64,000 bases of DNA from Rugamonas aquatica (GCF_009380215.1 NZ_WHUG01000013.1:62001-126000), one strand, 5' to 3'. Counted from the stretch's first letter, positions 16,592-26,192 are shown. The notes: a model not told the origin generated them from the letters alone. Program-made: numbers and translations.

Positions 16592-16872
16592 ATCAAGCCT
16601 CGCGCATGAAACAGCGCGGCATACGCCGCCACGTTGGCGGCCGACAACCACAGCACCGCGCGCAAGCCGGTGCGGAACAAATAGACGAAGGCAAACACCG
16701 GCATCCAGAACACGGCGATGCTCCACATCACGGCCTGCGTCTTGTTCGGCGCGGCGATGCCGCCGGGGCCGTACCACGCCAGCAGGCCGGCCAGCGCGAA
16801 CGCCAGCGAGAAGCCGAGCACGGCGCCGGCAAAGGTCTTGCTCCACCAATCGGGGGCGATCTTGTTATGCAT
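16588..16872 (-). CDS. DUF3649 small membrane protein
   Basis: The 94-residue protein has three hydrophobic segments (about 14-33, 48-66 and 72-88) and the family-type GPGGIAAPNKTQAVMWSI near 35-52. DUF3649 proteins are found almost only in iron-uptake operons of this layout. The gene overlaps DUF3325 upstream and the PepSY gene downstream. Probably an accessory of the PepSY protein; function not established. Confidence 0.82.
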   Translation of the reverse strand: MHNKIAPDWWSKTFAGAVLGFSLAFALAGLLAWYGPGGIAAPNKTQAVMWSIAVFWMPVFAFVYLFRTGLRAVLWLSAANVAAYAALFHARGLI

Positions 16873-17128
16873 CGCGGCGCTTCAACAGAGAAAGGAAAGG
16901 CAGCGTGCTGAAGGCCAGCATCTGCACCATCAGCCACGCGCACACGGCGGTCAGCGGGCTGTAGTAGCGCAAGCCGCAGGCCAGCGCCAGCATCAGCAAG
17001 CCGGCGCCGGACGCCCTCGCCGGCCAGGCCGGCAGGGGCGCGCGCAGCCAGCCCTGGTGGCGGTGGCTCAGGTACAGCAGCACGCACGCCGCCAGCGTCA
17101 ACAACAACGCCACCAGGGGGATCAGCAT
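16865..17128 (-). CDS. DUF3325 small membrane protein
   Basis: The 87-residue protein has three hydrophobic helices (about 1-20, 41-56 and 60-79) with SHRHQ between the first two. It matches DUF3325, a companion of DUF3649 in siderophore-receptor operons. It starts 3 bp after the receptor stop and overlaps the next gene by 8 bp. Confidence 0.82.
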   Translation of the reverse strand: MLIPLVALLLTLAACVLLYLSHRHQGWLRAPLPAWPARASGAGLLMLALACGLRYYSPLTAVCAWLMVQMLAFSTLPFLSLLKRRDA

Positions 17129-17131
17129 CGC

Positions 17132-19084
17132 TTAGAACGCATAGGCTGCGCTGACGTAGTAGTTGCGGCCCAGCTCGAACGTCTGGAAGCTTTGGCTCTT
17201 CTTCTCCAGATTCACGTCGGTCAGGTTCTTCACGCCGAAACGCAGCGTGATATTGCGGCTGGCCTTGGCCGATGCCGACACGTCGACGCGGGTGTAGGCC
17301 GGCAGCATGGCGTCGTCATAGGATTGCTCGCCGGTGTAGTGCGCCGCCAGCGCGCCTTGCAGCCACGCGGTCGCGGTCCAATTCAGGCTGACGCTGGCCA
17401 TCTGACGCGGACGGTTATCCAGCTTGGCTTCCTTGCCGGATTGATCGGTGTAGTTCGCGTTCAGGTGGGTGTAGTTGCCGCTGATCGACAGCGCCGGGGT
17501 GATGACGGCGTCGGCCTGCAACTCGATGCCGCTGGTCTTGGCCTTGGCGACGTTGAGCCACTTGCGCGACGGCGGATTGTTGCTGTAGATCGAGTCGATC
17601 ATTTCCTTCACATCGTTCTTGAAGGCCGCCGCGCTGGCGTTCAAACCCTTGCGGTGGAACTCGACGCCGAACTCGTAGTTGATGCTGGTTTCAGGCTTCA
17701 GGTCGGGATTGCCGTTCAGGTAGCAACCGCCGCCGCAGCTGACGATGCTGTAGTCCTTGACCAGCTGATAGGCCTCCGGCGCCTTGAAGGCCTTGTTGAC
17801 GCCGCCCTTGACGGTCCACTCCGGCGTCGCCTGGTAGACCAGGTAGGACTTCGGCGTGAAGTGGTTGCCGAAGTCGGTGTGGTCTTCGCGGCCGGCCAGG
17901 GTCAGGCTCAGCTGCTTGGTCAGCGCGATCTCATCTTCCACGAAGACCGCCGAACGGTCGGTGGTCGACTGGCCGGTGGTCAGGTAGGACAGCGGATCCT
18001 TGACGACCTGGCGGCGCAGATCGACGCCGGCGGTCAGCGAGTGATTGCCGAACTCGGTGCTGCCGTAGACCTTGGCCGAAGTGTTCTTCTCCCGCAGCAC
18101 GCGCTGCTGCGGCTTGTTGTAGCGGCTGTTGAAGTCGTCGATGCGGGTCTCTTCCTGGCTCAGGAAGGCGGTGGTGCTGCCCCAGCCCCACAGCGCCTTG
18201 TGCGTCACGCCGAAGGTGCTGCGCTTGATGGTCTGCGCGCGGAAGTCCTTGGCGGTGTAGTTCCATTGCGGGTTGTAGCTGTAGTAGAACATGCCCAGCG
18301 GACGCTCATCCTTGTTGTAGCCGAAGTCGAAGTCCAGGCTCTGGGTTTCCGACAGCTTCCAGGTCAGCGTGGACACCAGGTTTTGCGCGCGCTTCTCTTC
18401 CAGGCGCGGCGGACGGGTCGGGTCGGAAGCGCTGGTGCTGTACCAGGGCTTGCGGTCGTAGTCTTCGCCGGAAATCGACAGGCTGACGGCGTCGTTGAAG
18501 GCGCCCGCCACCGACGCGCCGAGGCGGTACTGGTCGCCCTGGTCGCCGCTGGCGATGGTGCGGTATTCGCCGGTGACGGCGCCGCTCCAGTCCCTGGTCG
18601 GGGTCTTGGTGATGATGTTGATGACGCCGCCGATGGCGTCCGAGCCATACAGCGCCGCCATCGGGCCGCGCACGATTTCCACGCGCTTGATGCTGTTGAG
18701 CGGAATCGAGCTGAAGTCGAAATCGCCGCCGCGCCACAGCGCGCCGGTGGAGGACAGGCGGCGGCCGTTGACCAGCATCAGCGTGTATTTGCCGGGCAGG
18801 CCGCGGATCTGGATTTCGTCGCGGCCGGTGCCGTCGCTCTGGTTGTTCACGCCGACGGTTTCGCGCAGCAGGTCGGCCAGGCTGTTGACCGGCGACTTGG
18901 CGATATCTTCCGCCGTCAGCACGGTGGTAAAGGCCGGGGCCGACGCCAGATTATGTTCGCGCAGGGTGGCGCTGACCACCACCGTCCCCGCATCCTGCGC
19001 ATCCACAGCGGCGGCGGCCATTGCCGGACCAAAACCACATGCGCCGGCGATCGCGGCGACCATCGTTTTTTTTGTAAAAGACAT
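17132..19084 (-). CDS. TonB-dependent receptor (ferric siderophore/haem type)
   Basis: The 650-residue outer-membrane protein has a signal peptide (about 1-25), TonB-box-like GTVVVSAT (33-40), a plug domain (about 45-160) with IQIRGLPGKYTLMLVNGRR and GPMAALYGSDAIGGVINI, a 22-strand barrel and a terminal aromatic residue (SAAYAF). NPDLKPETS is typical of the barrel. It resembles FepA/CirA-like receptors. The second ATG (19084) is favoured because AGGG lies six bases before it; the first ATG at 19090 abuts that site. A Fur-box-like site is 37 bp upstream, so iron-repressed expression is likely. The ligand is unknown. Confidence 0.9.
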   Translation of the reverse strand: MSFTKKTMVAAIAGACGFGPAMAAAAVDAQDAGTVVVSATLREHNLASAPAFTTVLTAEDIAKSPVNSLADLLRETVGVNNQSDGTGRDEIQIRGLPGKYTLMLVNGRRLSSTGALWRGGDFDFSSIPLNSIKRVEIVRGPMAALYGSDAIGGVINIITKTPTRDWSGAVTGEYRTIASGDQGDQYRLGASVAGAFNDAVSLSISGEDYDRKPWYSTSASDPTRPPRLEEKRAQNLVSTLTWKLSETQSLDFDFGYNKDERPLGMFYYSYNPQWNYTAKDFRAQTIKRSTFGVTHKALWGWGSTTAFLSQEETRIDDFNSRYNKPQQRVLREKNTSAKVYGSTEFGNHSLTAGVDLRRQVVKDPLSYLTTGQSTTDRSAVFVEDEIALTKQLSLTLAGREDHTDFGNHFTPKSYLVYQATPEWTVKGGVNKAFKAPEAYQLVKDYSIVSCGGGCYLNGNPDLKPETSINYEFGVEFHRKGLNASAAAFKNDVKEMIDSIYSNNPPSRKWLNVAKAKTSGIELQADAVITPALSISGNYTHLNANYTDQSGKEAKLDNRPRQMASVSLNWTATAWLQGALAAHYTGEQSYDDAMLPAYTRVDVSASAKASRNITLRFGVKNLTDVNLEKKSQSFQTFELGRNYYVSAAYAF

Positions 19085-19120
19085 TCCCATCCCTGCGTTC
19101 TGAAAAAAAATGAACGCAAA

Positions 19121-19135
19121 TGATAATTATTTCTA
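19121..19135 (-). promoter_or_regulatory. Fur-box-like operator
   Basis: TGATAATTATTTCTA matches 11 of 14 positions of the TGATAAT-N-ATTATCA Fur core. It lies in the divergent region between the TonB receptor and rapZ, in the expected place for repression of the receptor operon. Confidence 0.6.
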
Positions 19136-19236
19136 TTTAGATTGGCAAGGTGTTCGGTATCTTTTTCGCATTATTGCCGAAACAAAAGATGGTCATTATC
19201 GGCAAGGTTGGCCGGGCTGCGGTATCATCGGGACTT

Positions 19237-20100
19237 ATGCGCATCGTACTCATTACCGGTATTTCCGGCTCCGGCAAATCCGTCGCCCTGAACGTCCTGG
19301 AGGACACGGGGCACTATTGCGTCGACAATCTGCCGCCCGCGCTGCTCGCCAGCCTGGTGGACACCCTGGTGGCGGAAGGGCTGGAAGCGCTGGCCGTGGC
19401 GGTCGATGCGCGCAGCGCCGCATCGCTGGCGACGCTGCCGGCCGATGTCGAGCGCCTGCGCAAGCAGGGTCACGATGTCAAAGTGATGTTCTTGACCTCG
19501 AACACGCATTCGCTGGTGGCGCGTTTTTCGGAAACGCGGCGCAGCCATCCGCTGTCGCACGAATTGCGGCCGGGGCAGAACCCGGCGGCGCGGCGCACCC
19601 TGATCGAATGCATCTCGGAAGAGCGCGAGCGGCTGTCGCCGATCGAGCAGCTGGGCCACGTGATCGACACCTCGGAGCTGAGCGCCAACAAGCTGCGCGC
19701 GTGGGTCAAGGATCTGGTGGCGATCGAGCGCGCGCCGCTGATCCTGTTCTTCGAATCGTTCGCCTTCAAGCTGGGCGTGCCGCTGGACGCGGACTTCGTG
19801 TTCGACGTGCGGGCGCTGCCGAATCCCTACTACGATCTGACCTTGCGCCCGCTGACCGGCCGCGACGGCCCGGTGATCGATTTCCTCAACGCCCAGCCGA
19901 GCGCGCTGGACCTGATGAACGACATCCGCGTCTTCATCGAAAAATGGCTGCCGTCCTTCAAGACCGACAACCGCAGCTACCTGACGGTGGCGGTCGGCTG
20001 CACCGGCGGCCAGCACCGCTCGGTCTACATGGCCGAACAACTGGCGGCCTACTTCCAGAAATCCGAACGCGTCATCCTGCGCCACCGCGAGCAGGCCTAA
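19237..20100 (+). CDS. rapZ: RNase adapter protein RapZ
   Basis: The 287-residue protein has the Walker A GISGSGKS at 8-15, Walker B region and the conserved C-terminal VGCTGGQHRSV. RapZ binds GlcN6P and small RNAs in enterobacteria; in betaproteobacteria it is part of the ptsN-hprK-rapZ group. The start MRIVLITGISGSG at 19237 is fixed by the P-loop position; 29 upstream codons are open but unsupported. The divergent iron operon separates it from hprK. Confidence 0.93.
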   Translation: MRIVLITGISGSGKSVALNVLEDTGHYCVDNLPPALLASLVDTLVAEGLEALAVAVDARSAASLATLPADVERLRKQGHDVKVMFLTSNTHSLVARFSETRRSHPLSHELRPGQNPAARRTLIECISEERERLSPIEQLGHVIDTSELSANKLRAWVKDLVAIERAPLILFFESFAFKLGVPLDADFVFDVRALPNPYYDLTLRPLTGRDGPVIDFLNAQPSALDLMNDIRVFIEKWLPSFKTDNRSYLTVAVGCTGGQHRSVYMAEQLAAYFQKSERVILRHREQA

Positions 20101-20143
20101 GCAAGCTTACCCGCGCCGATCGCGCAGCAGGATGCGCGTGCAC

Positions 20144-21229
20144 TCAGTCCAGGTGGCGCAGCGGGTGGGCGTAGTCCGGCCACACCGGCTGGAAGAAGCG
20201 CTGCACCATCGCCTCGTCGACCGCGTCCAGCGATGACGGTTTCCATTGCGGCGCATTGTCCTTGTCGATGACCAGCGCGCGCACGCCTTCGATCACTTCG
20301 CCATCCTCGAAATTGTGGCGCACCAGCGTACGTTCCAGGCGCAGGCACGCCGCCACATCCAGCGCGGCGCCGCGCCGGACCAGCTCGTGCGTGACGCACA
20401 TCATCAGCGGCGAACGGGTCGCCATCACTTGCAGCGTCTTTTGCGCGAAGGCGCTGTCGTCCGTTTTCAGCGTATCAACAATGGCGGCCACCGAGGCGGC
20501 GCCGAAGTGGCGGTCGATGGCGCTGCGCTCGGCCGCCAGCCGGCTCTCGCCCACGGCAGCGCGGAACGGCGCCGCGAAGGCCGCGATGGCGTCCTTCAAC
20601 GCCGCGCCTGGCGTCGATTCCAGCAGCGCCGACAAGGCCGCCATCTCGGCGGCCGGCACGTAATGGTCGGCCAGGCCGGCGTACAGCGCATCGGCCGCGC
20701 CGATGGTGACGCCGGTAACGCCCAGATAACTGCCCAAGCGCCCCGGCGCGCGCGACAGGAAATAGCTGCCGCCCACATCCGGGAACAGGCCGATATTCAC
20801 TTCCGGCATGGCCATCTTGGTCCGCTCGGTGACGATGCGTACGCGGCAGTCAGGGCCGCCCTGCGCCACGCCCATGCCGCCGCCCATGACCACGCCGTCC
20901 ATCAGCGCGATATACGGCTTCGGATAAAAATGGATCAGATGGTTGAGCGCATATTCCTCGGTGAAGAAATCCTCGACCAGCGCGCTGCCGCCCTGCGGCG
21001 TGGCGCGGCCGTTGTCGTAGAAGAAGCGGATGTCACCGCCGGCGCAGAAGGCCTTCTCGCTGCTGCTGCGGATGACGACGGCGGCCACGCCGCTGTCGTC
21101 GCGCCACGCCATCAGCGCCGCCGTGATATCGCGCACCATCGCCAGCGACAGGGAGTTCAAGGCCTTGGGCCGGTCCAGTGTGATGAAGCCGGTTCCGTTG
21201 CTGACGCTGGTGTGGACGTATTCGCTCAT
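20144..21229 (-). CDS. Enoyl-CoA hydratase/isomerase family, 3-hydroxyisobutyryl-CoA hydrolase type
   Basis: The 361-residue length exceeds plain enoyl-CoA hydratases (about 260) and fits HIBYL-CoA hydrolases of valine breakdown. The oxyanion segment KAFCAGGDIRFFYD (59-72), GVVMGGGMG (112-120) and EVNIGLFPDVGGSYFLSR (143-160) with Glu143 and Asp151 match that subgroup. No other valine-pathway gene is adjacent. Convergent with rapZ. Confidence 0.87.
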   Translation of the reverse strand: MSEYVHTSVSNGTGFITLDRPKALNSLSLAMVRDITAALMAWRDDSGVAAVVIRSSSEKAFCAGGDIRFFYDNGRATPQGGSALVEDFFTEEYALNHLIHFYPKPYIALMDGVVMGGGMGVAQGGPDCRVRIVTERTKMAMPEVNIGLFPDVGGSYFLSRAPGRLGSYLGVTGVTIGAADALYAGLADHYVPAAEMAALSALLESTPGAALKDAIAAFAAPFRAAVGESRLAAERSAIDRHFGAASVAAIVDTLKTDDSAFAQKTLQVMATRSPLMMCVTHELVRRGAALDVAACLRLERTLVRHNFEDGEVIEGVRALVIDKDNAPQWKPSSLDAVDEAMVQRFFQPVWPDYAHPLRHLD

Positions 21230-21261
21230 GAGGTGCTTGGGGTCGTGGAAAAAACCCTATT

Positions 21262-22197
21262 CTACTGCGACTTGCGCGGCGCCAGATGCTCAAGCGGATT
21301 GGGCAGATTCAGGTCGCCGCCCAGCCGCGGCTGGAAGTTGGCCTTGGCCGGCATCAGCTCCGCCCTGCCCTCGTGCCGGGCATAAATAATGGCGAACGAC
21401 ATTTCGCTGGCGTTGGCCCGCTCCTGCGCGAAGCCGGTGGCCTTCTCCATCGCCGACGGATCTTGCGCGGCGGCGATGGTGAAGCGCATCAGCTGCTCCA
21501 GCTTGGGCGAACGGATGTCCAGGATGGATGCGCTCATCACCAGCGGCACGGCGGCGAACACGTGGTAGTGCAGCGCCTTGGCCCCGCGCTCCATTTCCGG
21601 TGGCAGCGAACCGTCGGCCGCCACCTGCCCCATCGCATGCTCGAACACCTTGCGGCCCCAGTCCAGATAACGCTCGTCGCCGGTCACGCCGCCCACCGCC
21701 GTCACCGCCAGTCCCTCCCAGTAGTAGTGGTTGTTGCGCGTGCCCTTGTGCGCGTCGGAATGCGCCATGGTGGCGTCGGCCAGCGTCTTGAACCAGGCTT
21801 CGATGGCTTGCTGCTGCGCCGCGCTGGCGGCCGGCTTGACGCGCGCGTAGCTCAGCGCCATGCCGCCCAGCGTCCACTTGCGCACATACCAGGCTTGCTC
21901 GCTGGAGAGCTTGCCGGTCAGCGCACGCCGCCCGGCCCAGCTGCCCAGCCACTCCAGCGCGCAAACGGCGTCGCCCTGGCTGGCGCTCTTGGCGACCTGG
22001 GCCAGGAAATCGTCGATGGGCTTGGTGTTGGCGATATTGCGCGCCCGCAGCACCGGGTCGATGACGGAATGATGGGCATCCGTGTAGTAGCCGTTGGCGT
22101 CGATGTCCATCATCGCCGGCGGCGGCGCGCTGCACGCCATGGCGGCCGGCACGGCCAGCGCCAGCAGTAATCCGGTAAACAGTTTAGTTCGTTTCAT
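21262..22197 (-). CDS. Alginate lyase-like protein (AlgL/PL5 type), exported
   Basis: The 311-residue protein has a signal sequence (1-22) ending in AMAC, a possible lipobox with Cys22. RNNHYYW (154-160) and GSLPPEMERGAKALHYH (196-212) correspond to the Asn-His and Arg/Tyr active-site regions of alginate lyases of the A1-III/PL5 fold. It may cleave alginate or another polyuronate. No alginate biosynthesis genes are visible, so a catabolic or unrelated role is as likely as a polymer-export role. A GTAAAACGTTTAC sequence upstream looks like an imperfect operator. Confidence 0.78.
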   Translation of the reverse strand: MKRTKLFTGLLLALAVPAAMACSAPPPAMMDIDANGYYTDAHHSVIDPVLRARNIANTKPIDDFLAQVAKSASQGDAVCALEWLGSWAGRRALTGKLSSEQAWYVRKWTLGGMALSYARVKPAASAAQQQAIEAWFKTLADATMAHSDAHKGTRNNHYYWEGLAVTAVGGVTGDERYLDWGRKVFEHAMGQVAADGSLPPEMERGAKALHYHVFAAVPLVMSASILDIRSPKLEQLMRFTIAAAQDPSAMEKATGFAQERANASEMSFAIIYARHEGRAELMPAKANFQPRLGGDLNLPNPLEHLAPRKSQ

Positions 22198-22259
22198 GCC
22201 GCTCCCGTCCGAGAATAATTTAAACCAGGTAAAACGTTTACTTTAAACCAGATGGGCGC

Positions 22260-22283
22260 AAAAAAGGGCGCCTCTGCGCCCTT
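22260..22283 (-). terminator. Intrinsic terminator after hpf
   Basis: AAGGGCGC (22264-22271) pairs with GCGCCCTT (22276-22283) around CTCT; on the minus strand six T residues follow. It closes the kdsD-to-hpf gene run. Confidence 0.75.
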
Positions 22284-22306
22284 AGTTGGTGGTGCCGGGG
22301 CCGTTG

Positions 22307-22666
22307 TTATAGGGCGGCGGCAGCGGGTTCGTAGCTATCCGGGAGATGCTTGATCGCATCGTGGCCGTGCTCTTGGACCTTGGCTTTGTACTTCATGACC
22401 TGCCGATCCAGCTTGTCGATCAAGGTATCGATGGCGGCGTACAGGTCTTGCGACAGGCTTTCCACGTAGACGGTTTTGCCCGACAGACGCAGGTTGATTT
22501 CAGCCTTCTGGCGTTTCTCTTTCTCTTTAAGGTTATCTACAGTCAGGATGACAGCAATATCAATCACTTGATCAAAGTGGCGGGTGACGCGCTCAAGCTT
22601 GTTCTGCACATATTCACGGATGGCCGAGGTCACTTCGAGATGATGTCCACTGATGGTGAGATTCAT
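22307..22666 (-). CDS. hpf: Ribosome hibernation promoting factor, short form
   Basis: The 119-residue protein starts MNLTISGHHLEVT with AGGAG five bases upstream; two earlier in-frame codons are not used. The beta-alpha-beta domain typical of short HPF/YfiA proteins spans the first 100 residues, with KVQEHGHDAIKH near the end. It binds the 30S decoding centre in stationary phase. It follows rpoN, as in most proteobacteria. Confidence 0.93.
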   Translation of the reverse strand: MNLTISGHHLEVTSAIREYVQNKLERVTRHFDQVIDIAVILTVDNLKEKEKRQKAEINLRLSGKTVYVESLSQDLYAAIDTLIDKLDRQVMKYKAKVQEHGHDAIKHLPDSYEPAAAAL

Positions 22667-22744
22667 ACACACTCCTAGAGATAATGTCGCTTCTTACGGT
22701 TAGTGCGTAGCCCATTACTGCCGGGCGCGCAGGAACCAAAATAA

Positions 22745-24223
22745 CTACAAAGACTTGCGGAGACTGACTGGCGGGATTTTCAACGCTTCGCGATATTTGG
22801 CAACAGTTCGTCGCGCAATCACCATGCCTTGTTCTCCCAGCATGTCCGCAATCTTACTGTCGGATAAAGGATTTTTCGGGTCTTCTGCTCCTGTCAATTG
22901 CACGATGAGTGCACGTATCGCCGTCGAACTTGCTTCCCCCCCCGCTTCGGTGGCGACATGGCTACCAAAGAAATATTTCAACTCAAACATGCCATGCGGG
23001 GTCAGCATATATTTTTGAGTTGTTACACGAGAAATAGTGCTCTCGTGTAGTCCCAGTGTATCAGCAATTTCGCGAAGCACAAGGGGGCGCATGGCGACCG
23101 CGCCGTGCGAGAAAAAGTTCTTTTGTCTTTCTACTATCGCCTGGGCGACGCGCAGGATCGTGTCGAAACGCTGGCGCATATTTTTGATCAGCCACTTGGC
23201 TTCCTGCAGCTGCGCACCCATCGCGCCCTCGCCTTTTCCCTGCTTGAGCAGGTTGGCGTACATGGCGTTGACACGCAGGCGCGGCATGACGTCGTTGTTC
23301 AGGCTGACCTGCCAGCCGGTGCGCGATTTCTTGACGATCACGTCCGGCACCACGTAGTCGGACACGTCCGAAGCGAAGGCCGAACCGGGATGCGGATTGC
23401 ACTGGCGGATGACGGTTTGCGCCTCGCGCAAATCCTCGTCGTCGCACAGCAGCGCCTTTTTCAGTTTGTTGAAATCGCGTTGCGCAAACCAGGTCAGATG
23501 GTTTTCCACGATGGCCAGCGCCATGCGCCGCGTGACCATCGGGATGCCCGGCAGGCGCTTGATCTGCAACGCCAGGCACTCGGACGCATTGCGCGCGCCC
23601 ACGCCCATCGGATCGAAGCTTTGCAGCAGCGACAGCGCGGTGCGCAGCTCGTCCAGGTCGAGCTCCAGCTCTTCCGGCAAGCGCGCCAGGATTTCTTCCA
23701 GCGGTTCTTCGAGGTAGCCGTTTTCGTCCAGCGCATCGATGATCAGTTCGACCAGCGCGCGGTCGCGCATCTCCAGCACCGTCACGCGCATCTGCTCCAT
23801 CAGGTGCTCGCGCAGCGTGCAGTGGCTGGCTTCCAGTTGCGGACGCGAGTCCTCGTCGTCGGGCGCCTTGCTGCGGCCGGCGTCGCTCCAGTCGACATCG
23901 GCGTCGCTGCTGGTGCTCTCGGTATCGGCGGCCGGGCCGTCGTAGTTGTCGGCGTCGGCTGCCGGTGCCTCTTGCGCGTTGGGCGGGCCTTCCGGCGGTG
24001 CGTCGCCGACCGGGGCTTGCTGGCTGATGGCGCCGTCCGACAGCAGCCGCAGCGAGCGGTCCAGCGGGTCGTCGAGGCGCTCCAGCAGCGGATTATCGGT
24101 CAGCAGCTGTTCCAGTTCCTGGTGCAGCTCCAGCGTCGACAGTTGCAGCAGCCGTATCGACTGCTGCAATTGCGGTGTCAGCGCGAGGTGCTGCGACGTG
24201 CGCAGTTGCAAAGACTGTTTCAT
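22745..24223 (-). CDS. rpoN: RNA polymerase sigma-54 factor
   Basis: The 492-residue protein has a Gln/Leu-rich activator-interacting region (residues 1-50, LALTPQLQQSIRLLQLS), an acidic linker (about 60-135), the core-binding domain and the RpoN box ARRTVAKYRE near 470-479. It directs transcription from -24/-12 promoters with AAA+ activators. It starts 5 bp after the lptB stop. Confidence 0.97.
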   Translation of the reverse strand: MKQSLQLRTSQHLALTPQLQQSIRLLQLSTLELHQELEQLLTDNPLLERLDDPLDRSLRLLSDGAISQQAPVGDAPPEGPPNAQEAPAADADNYDGPAADTESTSSDADVDWSDAGRSKAPDDEDSRPQLEASHCTLREHLMEQMRVTVLEMRDRALVELIIDALDENGYLEEPLEEILARLPEELELDLDELRTALSLLQSFDPMGVGARNASECLALQIKRLPGIPMVTRRMALAIVENHLTWFAQRDFNKLKKALLCDDEDLREAQTVIRQCNPHPGSAFASDVSDYVVPDVIVKKSRTGWQVSLNNDVMPRLRVNAMYANLLKQGKGEGAMGAQLQEAKWLIKNMRQRFDTILRVAQAIVERQKNFFSHGAVAMRPLVLREIADTLGLHESTISRVTTQKYMLTPHGMFELKYFFGSHVATEAGGEASSTAIRALIVQLTGAEDPKNPLSDSKIADMLGEQGMVIARRTVAKYREALKIPPVSLRKSL

Positions 24224-24228
24224 GGGTT

Positions 24229-24981
<753 letters not shown>

Positions 24982-24983
24982 GC

Positions 24984-25559
24984 TTACTTCTCCGTGGCCG
25001 GTGGCGTCGGGGCCGCAGGCGCGGCCGGACGGATGGTCGGCTGGATCACCATGGTGCCGCGGCCGGCGCCCGGCTTGCTCTCGCCGGTGACGCTGTTCTT
25101 CACCGCGAACTGTTCCTTGCGGCTGTCGTAGGAAATGAATTCGCCGTCGACTTCATCGCTGAGGCGGCCGCCTTCGAGGCGACGGATCTTGGCCTTCGAG
25201 AACAGTTTGACCAGGTCGGTCTTGTTGCTGTACTCGATGCGTTCGGCTTCGCCTTCGACCCACTGGTCGCCGGCGCCGTCGCGCTTCTGGCGGAAGGTGG
25301 CGGGCGTGCCGGCCGTGCTGGTCAGCACGACGAAGTCATAGCCTTCCGGGTCGGTGGTCATCACCGCTTTCGGCGACTTCATCAGCAAGGTGCCGCGCGT
25401 CAGCACCACATTGCCGATCAGCGTCTTGATCTGCTTGACGTCGTCGATCTGCAGCTCGTCGTAGTTGATCGTGGTCGGTTTGTTGGCATCGGCTTTTTCA
25501 GCCTGCGCGGCGGTCACCGCCAGCAGCAGCATCGTGGCCGAGAGTATCAATTTCTTCAT
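24984..25559 (-). CDS. lptA: LPS periplasmic bridge protein LptA
   Basis: The 191-residue protein has a signal peptide (MKKLILSATMLLLAVTAAQA) and an OstA-like beta-jellyroll core, with GNVVLTRGTLLMKSPKAV near 49-66. A proline/alanine tail follows (about 175-191). ATG at 25559 is chosen for the signal peptide and the upstream GGA; several earlier ATG codons lie inside the end of lptC. LptA forms the periplasmic bridge for LPS. Confidence 0.93.
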   Translation of the reverse strand: MKKLILSATMLLLAVTAAQAEKADANKPTTINYDELQIDDVKQIKTLIGNVVLTRGTLLMKSPKAVMTTDPEGYDFVVLTSTAGTPATFRQKRDGAGDQWVEGEAERIEYSNKTDLVKLFSKAKIRRLEGGRLSDEVDGEFISYDSRKEQFAVKNSVTGESKPGAGRGTMVIQPTIRPAAPAAPTPPATEK

Positions 25560-25587
25560 CGTCATTCCATTCATCATCGTTGGTTCT

Positions 25588-26181
25588 TCAGCGGGCATCG
25601 CGCGGCGGCATCACCAGCTGCCCGCGTCCGCCCAGTTGCACCTGGCGGGTGGCGTTGTTGGCCTTCATGCCGATGCCGGTGGCGGTGGCCTTGCCGACCT
25701 CCAGCGCCACCGGGCTGGCGGTTTCCATGCGTTCTTCGTCCGGATAGACGGTCAGCGTCGGCGTGGTCATGTGCAGCGCCTGCGCCTGCGGCGTGGCCGG
25801 GCGCACCACGTCCACATTACCACTGAGCTTGACGCGCGTATTGCCCTGGTCGACATGGGCGGTATCGGCGTGCATATTCATCGGCGGCTGGTCGCCGGAC
25901 AGGCTGTGCACATACGGCTTGTCGATATCGGACGAATCGTCGATCGGGCGGTGGGTCAGCTTGTCGCCGGAGATGATGTAGGCCGGCTGGCCGGCCTTGT
26001 TCATGCGTACCAGACTGAAGCGGTCGATGATGTAGTCCGGCTCGTTGCGGTGCTGGTCTTCCTGCGCTTCCTGGCCGGCCTGGTTGACCACCTGCACCAG
26101 CCAGAAGCTGCCGACGGCGACAAACACGCCGACCACCATGATGATGGTCAGCTGCCAGCGGTGGGCTGTTCTTTTACGCAT
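25588..26181 (-). CDS. lptC: LPS export protein LptC
   Basis: The 197-residue protein has a single N-terminal TM helix (about 10-30) and a periplasmic LptC domain, including ADTAHVDQGNTRVKLSGNV. The start MRKRTAHRWQ at 26181 has GGAGAG upstream. It anchors LptA to LptBFG. It follows kdsC after 11 bp and precedes lptA. Confidence 0.92.
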   Translation of the reverse strand: MRKRTAHRWQLTIIMVVGVFVAVGSFWLVQVVNQAGQEAQEDQHRNEPDYIIDRFSLVRMNKAGQPAYIISGDKLTHRPIDDSSDIDKPYVHSLSGDQPPMNMHADTAHVDQGNTRVKLSGNVDVVRPATPQAQALHMTTPTLTVYPDEERMETASPVALEVGKATATGIGMKANNATRQVQLGGRGQLVMPPRDAR

Positions 26182-26192
26182 GCCGCTCTCCG

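Noticed and set aside
16718..19123. 801-codon plus-strand open frame opposite the TonB receptor operon
   Set aside because: Antisense shadow: biased composition, no domain, covers four real genes and the Fur site.
22219..22250. Imperfect dyad upstream of the alginate-lyase-like gene considered as an annotated operator
   Set aside because: The symmetry is incomplete and no regulator gene is nearby; kept only as a remark in the findings.
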